Of a stretch of 64,000 bases of DNA, positions 1 through 7,962 are shown piece after piece; position 1 is the first letter of the stretch, and the number at the start of each line of letters is the position of its first letter. The stretch is from Pigmentiphaga sp. NML030171 (GTDB lineage: Bacteria > Pseudomonadota > Gammaproteobacteria > Burkholderiales > Burkholderiaceae_B). Made by a program: the position numbers and the translations under genes. A model generated the notes under the pieces. That model did no database searches, was not told the DNA's origin, and worked only from the letters and a program-made list of their open reading frames with translations. The stretch is from NCBI RefSeq assembly GCF_002188635.1, contig NZ_NINX01000018.1:1-64000 (forward strand). The letters are read 5' to 3'.

Positions 1-91
1 CGACTACATCGAGCGGTTCTACAACACAAGGCGCCAGCACTCAACGCTGGGATACGTCAGCCCCATGCAGTTCGAGGCGGCGGTTTGTTAG
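1..91 (+). pseudogene. C-terminal end of IS3-family transposase (partial, cut by window edge)
   Basis: The first 30 codons read, in frame, as the end of a DDE integrase-type transposase (OrfB of the IS3 family), with the hallmark segment ERFYNTRRQHSTLGYVSP followed by a stop. This segment lies just after the catalytic Glu of IS3-family OrfB proteins and is among their most conserved parts. The rest of the gene is left of the window, so it cannot be decided whether the element is intact. The GC-rich stretch just after the stop (about 92-125) probably includes the element's terminal inverted repeat, but the partner end is not visible. It marks a mobile-element junction beside the NACHT gene. 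Confidence 0.8.
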
Positions 92-311
92 GTTAAACAA
101 CCTGTCCGGAGAGGCGGGGCAAGCCCATTCCTTTCTGACGTCGAAGACTACTTACTATCGCAAGCAGTCAATGAGAGCATATATGGAGGCATAGCTGCTC
201 CGCGCGAAACCGCTATCGTCTAGGCCATTAGCCTGACATAACCTCGTCAATAGAGCACTGCAGAGCGGGACGCCCCTTCCTTAGCCGGTGCTACACACAA
301 ATAGGGAAATC
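92..311. other. Intergenic region between IS end and NACHT gene
   Basis: The first 30-40 bases probably belong to the terminal repeat of the IS3-type element. The rest is A/T-richer than the core genome and should contain the promoter of the NACHT gene. No convincing -35/-10 pair or operator was recognised. An AGGGA sequence 4-8 bases before the ATG at 312 is the best ribosome-binding site. Confidence 0.4.
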
Positions 312-2924
312 ATGGAAAAGTCAGAGTTCGACGTTGCCATCGCCATAGCACAGACGCTAAGGGTCAGCCTTGATGATTTTGCACCGGGCGCCCGGGCCAT
401 CGAGTGGGAGGGGGAGCTATGGATTTTCGTCAACGATCCATCGATCTCGACACCTGAAGATCTGAAGCGAACGCCGAGCATCACCCAGGCATCCCTGAAG
501 GAAAGCGTCGTTGCAATCCACTACGTACTGGTCGACTGGATTCCCACCGGCCAGGAACGGGTCACACTGGGACTAGGCCGCACTGCTGAAACAGTAAGGA
601 TGGCGCTTCGCAAACTTCTCGACCTTCCTTCCACGTTTGACGCTTCACAGGAAGGGCTGATCAAAGAGGCGCTCGAACCCATCAGCGCGCTGGGAATCGC
701 ACCGGTACAAATGACCTTGGTAGACCAGAGCGGCGAACGGAAGCCTAACGCTGCGGATACGTTAGCGCAGCACGTTGGCTCCGATGCAGGTATGGTCTTC
801 ATTGAGGCCGAGGCAGGAAAGGGCAAGACTGTATTGCTAGCATCCGCAGCCCAGACGCTGCGGACGGATAAACGAGGAAAGCTTCCAGTCTTCATCCCGC
901 TGAGAAGACTGCCTCTCACTGCTGGTATTGGGTGGGACAGCATTACTCAATTGATCGGCATCGTCGGCGAGGGCTCGGACCGATTAGTCCGAGCCATCAA
1001 ATCTGGACTGGTCTCGGTATTCCTGGACGGTATTGACGAGGTTGCCGGCCGATATGATAAGAATCTCATTCGTGACTTGCTCGAGTTGATCACCCAACGC
1101 CTAGGTTCCCAGGACTCGATGGTCATCCTCTCTGGCCGACGGACCGAGGCTCGTCATCTCGATAGCAGTGACTGGACGATCCTCAGCGTGGATTTGCCCG
1201 AGGCCGCGAGTGCCGACTTCAAAGCTTACGTAGGCGCCGTGTTCGATGGCCTCGTATCGCAGAGCAAAGCCACCGGCGCAATCGAACTGCCACAGGAGTA
1301 CGAAGATCTGATCGGCACTAGGCCGGCTGACGAGCAAGTCGTCCGAGAGAGGGATGACATTGTAGATTGGATCCTCGGAGTCTTCCCCGACGTGGCAAAG
1401 GAGCCATCGCTATTCTTCGTCCAGGGCCTAGCAGCGATAGCCATCGGCCGTCGAGCCGGCAACCGTGCGCCACTGCGTAACGACAATGGGATTTTTGTTC
1501 CGAGAGTCTGGGACGTTTGCCTCAGCGCAGCTGTATTCGCTTGCATTCGAGAAGCATCAAAGGTAGACAGCATCGCCGCTCAAGAGTATTCGGTTAAGAA
1601 TCAAATGCGGGTGCTGCAGGGCTTGGCTGCGCTCTCATCATCCCCACCCGGGACCATCGCGCCGACACCGAATGAGCTCGTTCCGGGCGCGTTCGAAGTT
1701 GACCCTGTCAATTCGCCCGAAGTTCTTGTCGCCATCACGCGGCAAAACGCAAAACACGCACTTCTTTACGCTACGGAGGCGGCGGGAGGATATCGCCCGC
1801 AGTTCCTTAGCGATTGGATACGCTGCGCCCTTCTGGCCCAGACATTTAGGGCCAACAGTTCGCTGGGGCACATGGGTCCTGAGGAAACCTTGGAGCTTGC
1901 CGCCTCGGCAGAGCAAGCAAAGTACACATTCGAGTCGCTCCTGCCATCTGCTCTCAATGACGACGACGTGGTTGATCGGTGGCGCCAAGCGTTCGACCGT
2001 GCAATCGCAGCCGGACGTGAGTCAGCAAGTGCAAATCTATGGTTCCTTCGGGCAGGAGTGGGTGATGAGCGCTTGTCAGCCCCAGTGCACCCTCCACTGC
2101 CCCTAGCAGAGATTACAGACGTCGAGTTCTCAGGTTTTGTTATCAATGACGAATTGAGCGGCAGCGACTTTCTCCTCGACGGTACACGATTCGTGAATTC
2201 CTCCATTTCCAATGTACGTCTCAAAGACGTCTCCCTGCGTGACGTCTCGTTTGAGAACTGCGTAATCACGAACATTGAGCTGCTCGACTGCGAAGGTCCA
2301 ATTTCTTTCGAAGGCTGTAACCTGAACGAAGTAAAGATCACGAACACTAGGTCTAAGAAGAAACCAGCGCTGAAGTTTTCTGACTGCACATTCATCGGCA
2401 ATAAGAACTCGCTCACCCAAGACGTGGCGACCTATGGCGAGTCCGACTATGGGCCGCCCGCCGTGTTCGAAGAGTGCGTGTCGGATGTTGACATCGACCA
2501 ATTGATCTATGGTGAGTGGTCTGCCAAGGAAAACGCTGCGAGGGGCATCAGCACAAGGAGCGTGAAGACCTCTAGTGACGCGGAAGCTTGCTTGCGACGC
2601 GCGCTGCGTGCCTTTTTTCCGTCGCATATTGGAGACAGCAAAGCTTTGCAGGCGCGTCGCTACATACGGCTATCTGCACTTGGTCGAGGAAGCATGCCTG
2701 CTGGTGCCCCCGGTCAAGAAGAACTGCAGCAAATCTTTGAGAGCGTTGGCTTCACGACCGGTGGCAGGTCTAACCACCTGTATGCCCCATGGTCGAGCGT
2801 GGTCGGAGCAAGTAAATCTGGCATGGAGCTCAGGACCGAACTGATTGATTTCCTTCGCGATGGAACCCAGCGCGGCCCGGCTGTCGATCAAATGATTTCT
2901 CGGCTTGAAGGCCATTTCTCATGA
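312..2924 (+). CDS. NACHT-domain P-loop NTPase with pentapeptide-like C-terminal region; candidate antiphage protein
   Basis: An 870-residue STAND-type protein. Seen in the sequence: residues 1-160 form an uncharacterised N-terminal region without a recognisable nuclease, TIR or protease motif. A Walker A loop (EAGKGKT, about 167-173) follows, then a Walker B of the NACHT type (FLDGIDE, about 236-242). Residues about 601-690 show short repeats such as VRLKDVSLRDVSFENC that resemble a pentapeptide right-handed beta-helix. The last 130 residues are a separate mixed region. Known for the family: bacterial NACHT proteins include antiphage sensors that oligomerise after recognising a phage product. 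Inference: the gene is a single-gene defence system, because it sits in an integrase-bearing island beside an IS end and an AbiE pair. Base composition is visibly less GC-rich than the core genes. The frame opens further to a GTG at 288, but the ATG at 312 has the better ribosome-binding site. Confidence 0.8.
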   Translation: MEKSEFDVAIAIAQTLRVSLDDFAPGARAIEWEGELWIFVNDPSISTPEDLKRTPSITQASLKESVVAIHYVLVDWIPTGQERVTLGLGRTAETVRMALRKLLDLPSTFDASQEGLIKEALEPISALGIAPVQMTLVDQSGERKPNAADTLAQHVGSDAGMVFIEAEAGKGKTVLLASAAQTLRTDKRGKLPVFIPLRRLPLTAGIGWDSITQLIGIVGEGSDRLVRAIKSGLVSVFLDGIDEVAGRYDKNLIRDLLELITQRLGSQDSMVILSGRRTEARHLDSSDWTILSVDLPEAASADFKAYVGAVFDGLVSQSKATGAIELPQEYEDLIGTRPADEQVVRERDDIVDWILGVFPDVAKEPSLFFVQGLAAIAIGRRAGNRAPLRNDNGIFVPRVWDVCLSAAVFACIREASKVDSIAAQEYSVKNQMRVLQGLAALSSSPPGTIAPTPNELVPGAFEVDPVNSPEVLVAITRQNAKHALLYATEAAGGYRPQFLSDWIRCALLAQTFRANSSLGHMGPEETLELAASAEQAKYTFESLLPSALNDDDVVDRWRQAFDRAIAAGRESASANLWFLRAGVGDERLSAPVHPPLPLAEITDVEFSGFVINDELSGSDFLLDGTRFVNSSISNVRLKDVSLRDVSFENCVITNIELLDCEGPISFEGCNLNEVKITNTRSKKKPALKFSDCTFIGNKNSLTQDVATYGESDYGPPAVFEECVSDVDIDQLIYGEWSAKENAARGISTRSVKTSSDAEACLRRALRAFFPSHIGDSKALQARRYIRLSALGRGSMPAGAPGQEELQQIFESVGFTTGGRSNHLYAPWSSVVGASKSGMELRTELIDFLRDGTQRGPAVDQMISRLEGHFS

Positions 2925-3190
2925 CGTTCTGCGTTTCGTTGGCATTGCGCTATTCGGGAGACTGCCATCGCGCCGTTCAACCCGATGCAATGACCCGTTC
3001 CGTATCGGTTAATGAAAGAAGGCAGTTCTGTTGTAAGGGGCGCCCCCGCTGAGGAAGCAAGGGGCTCGACAGAAGTCCGGAACAAGGCTTCGCGCGCGAA
3101 ACAGACGATCGGGGCCACTACCCTAGGCCTCCGCATCATGCAAAACGAGGACCAAAGCTGCATCACCTAGCGCAACAAAAAGAGCGCAGC
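2925..3190. other. Intergenic, no gene seen
   Basis: This gap lies between the convergent NACHT and radC genes. No coding frame with a recognisable product was found. The only frame of some length (minus strand, 2888-3166) has no homology I recognise and overlaps the NACHT 3' end. Confidence 0.4.
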
Positions 3191-3211
3191 AAAAAGGGGG
3201 CCGAAGCCCCC
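3191..3211 (-). terminator. Rho-independent terminator of radC
   Basis: Read on the minus strand, GGGGGC and GCCCCC pair perfectly around a TTCG tetraloop and are followed by five T residues. The hairpin begins five bases after the radC stop codon. The opposing NACHT gene ends 267 bases further on. Confidence 0.85.
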
Positions 3212-3215
3212 GAAG

Positions 3216-3725
3216 TCAGAGCAGACCGCGCTCTGCAAATGATGTAGTAGCACCGCCGGCAACGATGATGTGGTCCAGCGTGCGCACATCCACCAGTTCC
3301 AACGCTGCCTTGAGCTGCCGCGTCAGCGCCCTGTCCGCAGTGCTGGGCTCTGGATGCCCACTGGGGTGGTTGTGTGCCAGGATCACTGCCGCCGCATTGG
3401 CCCGCAGCGCCTCCTTAACGACCTCGCGCGGATGCACGGATGCGCTGTCGATGGTGCCGCGGAACATCTCGGTGTACTCGATCAAGCGATGCTGTGTGTC
3501 GAGGAACAGGACGGCGAACACCTCATGCTCAAAGCCTGCCAGTTTGGCGCGCAGGTACTCCTTCACCACGGCTGGTGAACTGAACTCGGTACCGCGCTGC
3601 ATCTTCTGGTCGATGGCCTCGCGTGCCGCTTCAAGGATCTGTTCGACAGAGGCCAGCCGATAGCGGCCTTGGGTATCGCGCACGTGCAGCAGCGAATCGA
3701 AAGAGGAAAAGGACAGTTGCGACAT
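3216..3725 (-). CDS. radC: RadC-like JAB/MPN domain protein (short island form)
   Basis: A 169-residue RadC-family protein. The JAMM metalloprotease-like signature is visible: Glu68, then HNHPSG at 118-123 and Asp131 as metal ligands. Chromosomal RadC proteins are about 220 residues with a helix-hairpin-helix N-terminus. This shorter form is the type carried by prophages and genomic islands (YeeS/YkfG-like). A biochemical role is not settled for the family, and the historical link to DNA repair is doubtful. The gene is transcribed alone towards a strong terminator and faces away from the alpA-like gene. Family call secure, function unknown. Confidence 0.85.
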   Translation of the reverse strand: MSQLSFSSFDSLLHVRDTQGRYRLASVEQILEAAREAIDQKMQRGTEFSSPAVVKEYLRAKLAGFEHEVFAVLFLDTQHRLIEYTEMFRGTIDSASVHPREVVKEALRANAAAVILAHNHPSGHPEPSTADRALTRQLKAALELVDVRTLDHIIVAGGATTSFAERGLL

Positions 3726-4131
3726 GATCGTGCTCCGGTTGCTCGGGCGGAATTGCCCGGAACCGGCGCCTCACGGCGCAGCGCAAGCAGTCAGGGATCA
3801 CAGACGGCCGACAGGCCGCAAGCGTGCGAGCACGCGCAGTCATTGACGGCGAGAACGCCGTGATACGGTGAAGGGAACAGCAAGCCCGCCCCCTCCATCT
3901 CCAACGAAGAATTGGAAAGCAAGCGCAGCGCGCAGGCCCGGATCAGCGATCCAGGCCGGAGGCATCAGGGATCAAAGCCGGATGGCCGCGACTCGCAGAG
4001 GCGCGGGGCGCAGCCCGCGAGCCCGACGGCGGGATGCTCCTTTCCTACGCCCGGCCTTGCTCCAGCAAGTTGTCCCAATCGCCACCGATAGCCACCATGA
4101 CGTTCATTGCGAACTCCATGGAATCTGGACG
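3726..4131. other. Divergent regulatory region between radC and the alpA-like gene
   Basis: About 400 bases without a credible gene. An open frame runs through part of it into the alpA-like gene, but its upstream part is low-complexity Arg/Ala/Pro and looks like GC-bias coding. Visible structure: a perfect hairpin ACGGCG-AGAA-CGCCGT at 3846-3861, and the 11-mer GCCACCGATAG at 4081-4091, which recurs exactly in the attachment region at 8173-8183. The stretch must hold the start signals of both flanking genes. Confidence 0.5.
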
Positions 4132-4494
4132 ATGGCTGCCGACTCAGAACCGCTCAGGATCTCAGCACAACCCACTGCTTCCCTGCCCCGCCCCGGCACC
4201 GAGCAGTACGCCGAGCTTCCGCAGTTCCCGAAGGGCTCGCCGCTGCCTTTTCGCCGCACGATCCGCCGCCGCGAACTGCATCAGATCGTGCCGTTGGCGG
4301 AAACCACCATCTACGAGATGGAGCAGCGCGGCGAGTTTCCCCGGCGCTTCCGGCTGACGCCGCGCTGCGTGGCCTGGGATCTGGAAGAAGTCGAAGCCTG
4401 GATAGAAGGCCGCAAGCAAGCCTCGCGATCATCAGAGACCGACATATCGCCAGGCCCGGACGTGAGGCTGCGTCGGCATCGCCCTGTTCGATGA
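4132..4494 (+). CDS. AlpA-family DNA-binding regulator / excisionase-like protein
   Basis: A 120-residue protein whose core (residues about 41-95) is an AlpA/MerR-like winged helix-turn-helix. The IRRREL segment, the recognition-helix region TTIYEMEQRGEFP, and the ending WDLEEVEAWIEGR are typical. AlpA proteins act as excisionases or as activators of the island integrase. The frame is open upstream to 3868, but that extension is compositionally biased, so the ATG at 4132 was chosen. The motif GCCACCGATAG lies 41-51 bases before this start and recurs beside guaA, suggesting a shared binding site (inference). Confidence 0.75.
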   Translation: MAADSEPLRISAQPTASLPRPGTEQYAELPQFPKGSPLPFRRTIRRRELHQIVPLAETTIYEMEQRGEFPRRFRLTPRCVAWDLEEVEAWIEGRKQASRSSETDISPGPDVRLRRHRPVR

Positions 4495-4519
4495 AATCGC
4501 CGTCTAGCGTCCACGGCGA

Positions 4520-4762
4520 CTACCCGACATCCACCCTGACCAGTTCTGCCCCGGGCAGCACCTGTGCCATCTGAGCCGCGGCAAGCGCGACCGCAGCATC
4601 GCGGCCCATTGCCTCCCGGCTGAAGGCCAGCGCAACGTGCCCAGGCCGACCCCAACCCACCGTGGCATCGGCACAGTCGCTGCCCGCCAGCCGGCGCAGG
4701 ATCTCATCCTGCAAATCCAGTTCAGGATTCAACGCATAGACCAGTGTGAAATCGTGAACCAC
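4520..4762 (-). CDS. Small conserved hypothetical protein downstream of abiEii
   Basis: An 80-residue acidic protein with no signal peptide or membrane segment. It has a regular alpha/beta character (VHDFTLVYAL at the start, a helix near DLQDEILRRLAG, then HVALAFSREA). It follows the AbiEii gene on the same strand after a 35-base gap, so the two are probably co-transcribed. I associate proteins of this size and pattern with integrative elements next to AbiEii, but no function can be assigned. It could be an accessory part of the toxin-antitoxin operon or a passenger. Confidence 0.6.
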   Translation of the reverse strand: MVHDFTLVYALNPELDLQDEILRRLAGSDCADATVGWGRPGHVALAFSREAMGRDAAVALAAAQMAQVLPGAELVRVDVG

Positions 4763-4797
4763 CGCGATCTCTCCATCCGCTTGTATTACCCCCTGTG

Positions 4798-5742
4798 TCA
4801 GCGCGCCTTGATGCGTGCCAGCACGTCCGCCAACTGCCCACGATCCGCCGCACGTTTGGCGGCCGTGCGCTGTGCCAGGTTGTGCAGCTTGCGCCGCACG
4901 CCGGGCAGATCGGCCGCATGGGTAAGGCCGATCAACCCGAAGTCCGGCTGCTCATCCTCAACCGATTCCAGAAAGGCGCGCGATGGCTCGTCCAACCAAT
5001 GCGCCACGCGCGCCAACAGGCGCTCGCGGCTTTCCAACAAGGCTGTCGCTTCAATGGGCTCAGCCGTCATGCCCTTGAAGTGAGCGTCGAAGGTGGCCTC
5101 GAAATCCGCAGGTACGCGCGGCGCCAGCATTTCCCATGCTGGCTTAGGACTGCACGTCAGGTACACGAGAAAGGTCCGCCAAAGACCTGCATCCGCCCGC
5201 TCATCCTCCAGCAGCAAGCCCACGTCGAACAGATCGCGCGGATGCTGCCGCGACAATGCCGCCGCCAGCTTTCCGGCATACAGGTCGGCGAAGTCCAGTA
5301 CCTGCACTTCGGCGAAGCCGAACGCCTCCTCCACCTTCGGGCGCACGACCATGGCCCGCACCGGATGCACCGTCCCGCGCATCACCGGCGTCGTCTCAAT
5401 CTGCACACGCGCTCGGCCGCGACTGGCTACCAGCCGGGTGACCGCCCCGCCTTCGCCCGCTGAAGCTTGCACCTGCAATTGCAAAGGCCGGGCGCGCATC
5501 GCGTCGGCCAGTCGTCCGAGTGCTTCGGCGATCAGCTTCGCATCCTCGGCATAGTCGTGCACCGGCAGCCAGGCCAGGTCGATGTCCACCGACAAGCGCG
5601 GCAGGTCATGCTCGAACAGGTTGATGGCGGTGCCGCCCTTGAGCGCGAAGCGCGGCTCTTGGGCCAGCACCGGCAGGATCTCGACCAGCAGCCGCACACG
5701 GTCCGTGTAGCGCCGATCCCCTCGATCAAGCCAGGTGCTCAT
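4798..5742 (-). CDS. abiEii: AbiEii-type nucleotidyltransferase toxin
   Basis: A 314-residue DNA-polymerase-beta-fold nucleotidyltransferase. The pattern LKGGTAIN (35-42) followed by SVDIDL with Asp53 and Asp55 supplies the catalytic motifs. A second conserved block, LYAGKLAAALSRQHPRDLFD, lies near residue 180. AbiEii is the toxin of the type IV AbiE system, first known as a phage abortive-infection system; related enzymes transfer nucleotides to tRNA. The start is the ATG overlapping the end of abiEi by 17 bases, indicating translational coupling. All visible active-site residues are present, so the toxin is probably functional. Confidence 0.88.
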   Translation of the reverse strand: MSTWLDRGDRRYTDRVRLLVEILPVLAQEPRFALKGGTAINLFEHDLPRLSVDIDLAWLPVHDYAEDAKLIAEALGRLADAMRARPLQLQVQASAGEGGAVTRLVASRGRARVQIETTPVMRGTVHPVRAMVVRPKVEEAFGFAEVQVLDFADLYAGKLAAALSRQHPRDLFDVGLLLEDERADAGLWRTFLVYLTCSPKPAWEMLAPRVPADFEATFDAHFKGMTAEPIEATALLESRERLLARVAHWLDEPSRAFLESVEDEQPDFGLIGLTHAADLPGVRRKLHNLAQRTAAKRAADRGQLADVLARIKAR

Positions 5743-6547
5743 CGAGGTCTCCCGGCAAGGTGATCTGGTAGGTCGGATGCAGGCGCCCGCCGGGCACCAG
5801 CGCGCGCTTGCCCCGGCCCAGATCGACATCTTCCAACAACACATGCGACAACCACGCATGCCGATGACGATCGGCCAGCGCCAGGAACAGCCGCTTGGTC
5901 TTGATGCTGCGGCAGTGACGCAGCAGCAGGCCGACGCGCTGCGGGCGCAGCGTGGTCATGGCCTGCATCAGCGCATCGGCCTCGTAGACCCCCGCCGCAT
6001 CCGACACGCCATCGCACAGCTCCAGCATGGCCCGCTCGGGGGTCGAGCAGACCAAGGCATCGACACCAGGTGCGGCAGAGTGCAAGGCCAGACCTACCTT
6101 GGATAGCGCCGTCTCGGAGACTTCCGCAGTGAAGGACACGGCCGGCAGATCGAACGGCCCTTTGCCCTGGTACTCGAAGCGCTGCTCCATGGACAGCTTG
6201 CCGACCCAGCCCGGCGGAGGCTTCGATCCGTAAAGCGTGATCGTCCCAGCATCGCCCAGGCGCAAGTAGTGCTCGTGCCCTTGCAAGGCCAGCGCAAAGC
6301 GTCCCCCGACATGCAGTGGCATGCCCTCCCCGACCTGCAGGCTGCGGACCACCCCATCCCATTGCAGCCGCCCGCCGGCGCGCATGTACACGCCACGCGC
6401 CGGCGACACCAGCCAGCCGCTGTCCACATAGCGCGCGACCAGGCTGTTGGAGTAGTCATGCGCGCGCAGCCAGCGGCTGGACACCAGGCGGGTATCGCCG
6501 AGTTCGGCCAACAAACGGTTCAATTTTCCTGAATTTTGAGTATCCAT
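5726..6547 (-). CDS. abiEi: AbiEi-family antitoxin / autorepressor
   Basis: A 273-residue protein of the AbiEi family: an N-terminal winged-helix region (residues about 5-60, including RLLAELGDTRLVSSRWLRAH) and a C-terminal antitoxin domain. AbiEi neutralises AbiEii and represses the operon by binding inverted repeats in the promoter. The start was set at the ATG of MDTQNSGKL because it gives the normal N-terminus. An in-frame ATG pair at 6691 has a much stronger Shine-Dalgarno (GGAGG) 11 bases after the integrase stop and would add 48 residues, so the start is not certain. The gene follows the integrase on the same strand and overlaps abiEii. Confidence 0.85.
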   Translation of the reverse strand: MDTQNSGKLNRLLAELGDTRLVSSRWLRAHDYSNSLVARYVDSGWLVSPARGVYMRAGGRLQWDGVVRSLQVGEGMPLHVGGRFALALQGHEHYLRLGDAGTITLYGSKPPPGWVGKLSMEQRFEYQGKGPFDLPAVSFTAEVSETALSKVGLALHSAAPGVDALVCSTPERAMLELCDGVSDAAGVYEADALMQAMTTLRPQRVGLLLRHCRSIKTKRLFLALADRHRHAWLSHVLLEDVDLGRGKRALVPGGRLHPTYQITLPGDLDEHLA

Positions 6548-6559
6548 AGTGCTCAAAAT
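6533..6559 (-). promoter_or_regulatory. Perfect inverted repeat over the abiEi start codon (putative AbiEi operator)
   Basis: Arms ATTTTGAG (6533-6540) and CTCAAAAT (6552-6559) are perfect complements separated by 11 bases. The centre falls on the chosen ATG (6545-6547). AbiEi antitoxins are known to bind inverted repeats in their own promoter, so this is the natural autoregulatory operator candidate. The surrounding 60 bases are distinctly A/T-rich, with a TATAAA-like sequence just upstream of the repeat on the minus strand. Confidence 0.6.
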
Positions 6560-6702
6560 ATCAGTTTTATAAACCTCCGCCAAGGACCATGAGTTTGAAA
6601 CTTCAGTAAAAGGATCATCCAGAGTGATCTCTTTCTGACAAATGCAAACCCCGGTCTGCCAACCAGAAGGGGTTCCAGTTAAGGTCATCATGCGCTCCTC
6701 CC

Positions 6703-7962
6703 TCACAAAGCCGGGCTGAGCACCGGGACCGACACGTCCTCCGGCACCAGCTTCGGCACATGCGTGCGCCCATCGACCCACGCCTCCACCATGTCGGCCC
6801 ACTCTTGGAGCATGTGCCGTCGCGGCCCGGCGTACTCAGCCTTGTTGTAGACCGAGCGCGACGTCCGGCTGCCTTCTTCGTGCGCCAGGCACTTCTCGAT
6901 CCAGTCCCCGTTGAAGCCCACCTCGTTGAGCAGTGTGGAAGCGGTGCGCCGCAGGTCATGCACCGTGAATGGCTCCAGCGGCAACCCGGCTTCCTTCGCG
7001 CGGGAGCCAATGAGCTGGGTCACCCGGTTAAGCGTTGCATGCGACATGCACCGGTCGGGGTCATAGCGCGACGGCAGCACGAATCGCGAGCCAGCCGCGC
7101 AGGTGTGTAGGGCCACGAAGATGTCCATCGCCTGTCGCGACAGATAGACCACATGCGGCTTGCGTCCCTTCATCCGCACCTTCGGGATCGTCCAGGTGGC
7201 GTTCTCGAAATCCACCTCGTTCCAGGTGGCCTCGACCAACTCGCTTTTGCGCACCATCGTCAGCAGGATCAGGCGCAAGGCCAACCGGATGGTCGGATAG
7301 GACGCGATGGTCTCCAGTTGGTGGAAGGCCAGCCGGATCTCCGCCGGCGACAGCGCCCGGTCCTTGGGAACGAAGGTCGCAATCGAGGCCGCCTTCACGT
7401 CGTCGGCCGGGTTGGCGAGCCGTTCGCCATGCAGGATGGCGAAGGCATAAACCTGCTTCACGATGTCTCGGACGTGGATGGCGGTGGCCGGTGCGCCGCG
7501 CGCCTTCACCTTGTTGCACAACGCCCGCAGGTCGTCGGGGGTGACTTCCTTCAGCTTCCGATTCTGGAAGACCGGCAAGATGTCGCGGTCGATGATGTGC
7601 TTGCGCATTGCCCGGGTACTGTCGGCCATGCGGGCGTCGGCCAGCCAGCGTTCCGTCATCTCGCCGAAGGTCCTGGCGGCCGTCAGCCGCCGCTTGGCCC
7701 GCTGCTTCTCCAGCGCAGGGGAAAGGCCCTGATCGACCGAGCGCTTGGCGTCGAGCAGCCGCTCCCGCGCCATGGCCAGCGACATGCCGGCCGGTCCGTA
7801 CCGTCCGAGCGTGAGCGTCTCGCGGCGCCCGTTGAGACGGTAGTCGTAACGGAAGGTGATGGTACCGGCGGTCGATACCGCCACGTACATGCCATCGCGG
7901 TCAAAAACCTTATAAATCTTGGACTTAGGCTTGAGGTTACGCAGTGCTGTGTCGGTGAGCAT
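6703..7962 (-). CDS. P4-type tyrosine recombinase (island integrase)
   Basis: A 419-residue site-specific recombinase. Residues about 1-90 form the DUF4102 arm-binding domain, 100-190 the core-binding SAM-like domain and 205-385 the catalytic domain. Visible catalytic residues are Arg238 (VRKSEL), His335 and Arg338 (HDLRR), His361 and the nucleophile Tyr372 (VYNKAEY). Enzymes of this family insert islands at the 3' ends of tRNA genes or, as here, of guaA. The gene starts 302 bases from the guaA stop, the expected place for the integrase of an element inserted there. All key residues are present, so it should be active. Confidence 0.93.
   Translation of the reverse strand: MLTDTALRNLKPKSKIYKVFDRDGMYVAVSTAGTITFRYDYRLNGRRETLTLGRYGPAGMSLAMARERLLDAKRSVDQGLSPALEKQRAKRRLTAARTFGEMTERWLADARMADSTRAMRKHIIDRDILPVFQNRKLKEVTPDDLRALCNKVKARGAPATAIHVRDIVKQVYAFAILHGERLANPADDVKAASIATFVPKDRALSPAEIRLAFHQLETIASYPTIRLALRLILLTMVRKSELVEATWNEVDFENATWTIPKVRMKGRKPHVVYLSRQAMDIFVALHTCAAGSRFVLPSRYDPDRCMSHATLNRVTQLIGSRAKEAGLPLEPFTVHDLRRTASTLLNEVGFNGDWIEKCLAHEEGSRTSRSVYNKAEYAGPRRHMLQEWADMVEAWVDGRTHVPKLVPEDVSVPVLSPAL

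Noticed and set aside
399-409. ATCGAGTGGGA in the NACHT gene matches the guaA 3' end and could be the second att site
   Set aside because: It is in inverted orientation relative to the guaA copy, lies inside a coding sequence (codons for IEWEG), and is only 11 bases; attL and attR must be direct repeats.
2888-3166. 92-codon minus-strand frame after the NACHT gene
   Set aside because: Overlaps the NACHT 3' end, has no recognisable fold, and lacks a credible ribosome-binding site.
3868-4131. N-terminal extension of the AlpA-like protein from the ATG at 3868
   Set aside because: Arg/Ala/Pro-rich, no family similarity, and no recognisable ribosome-binding site; the domain fits a start at 4132.
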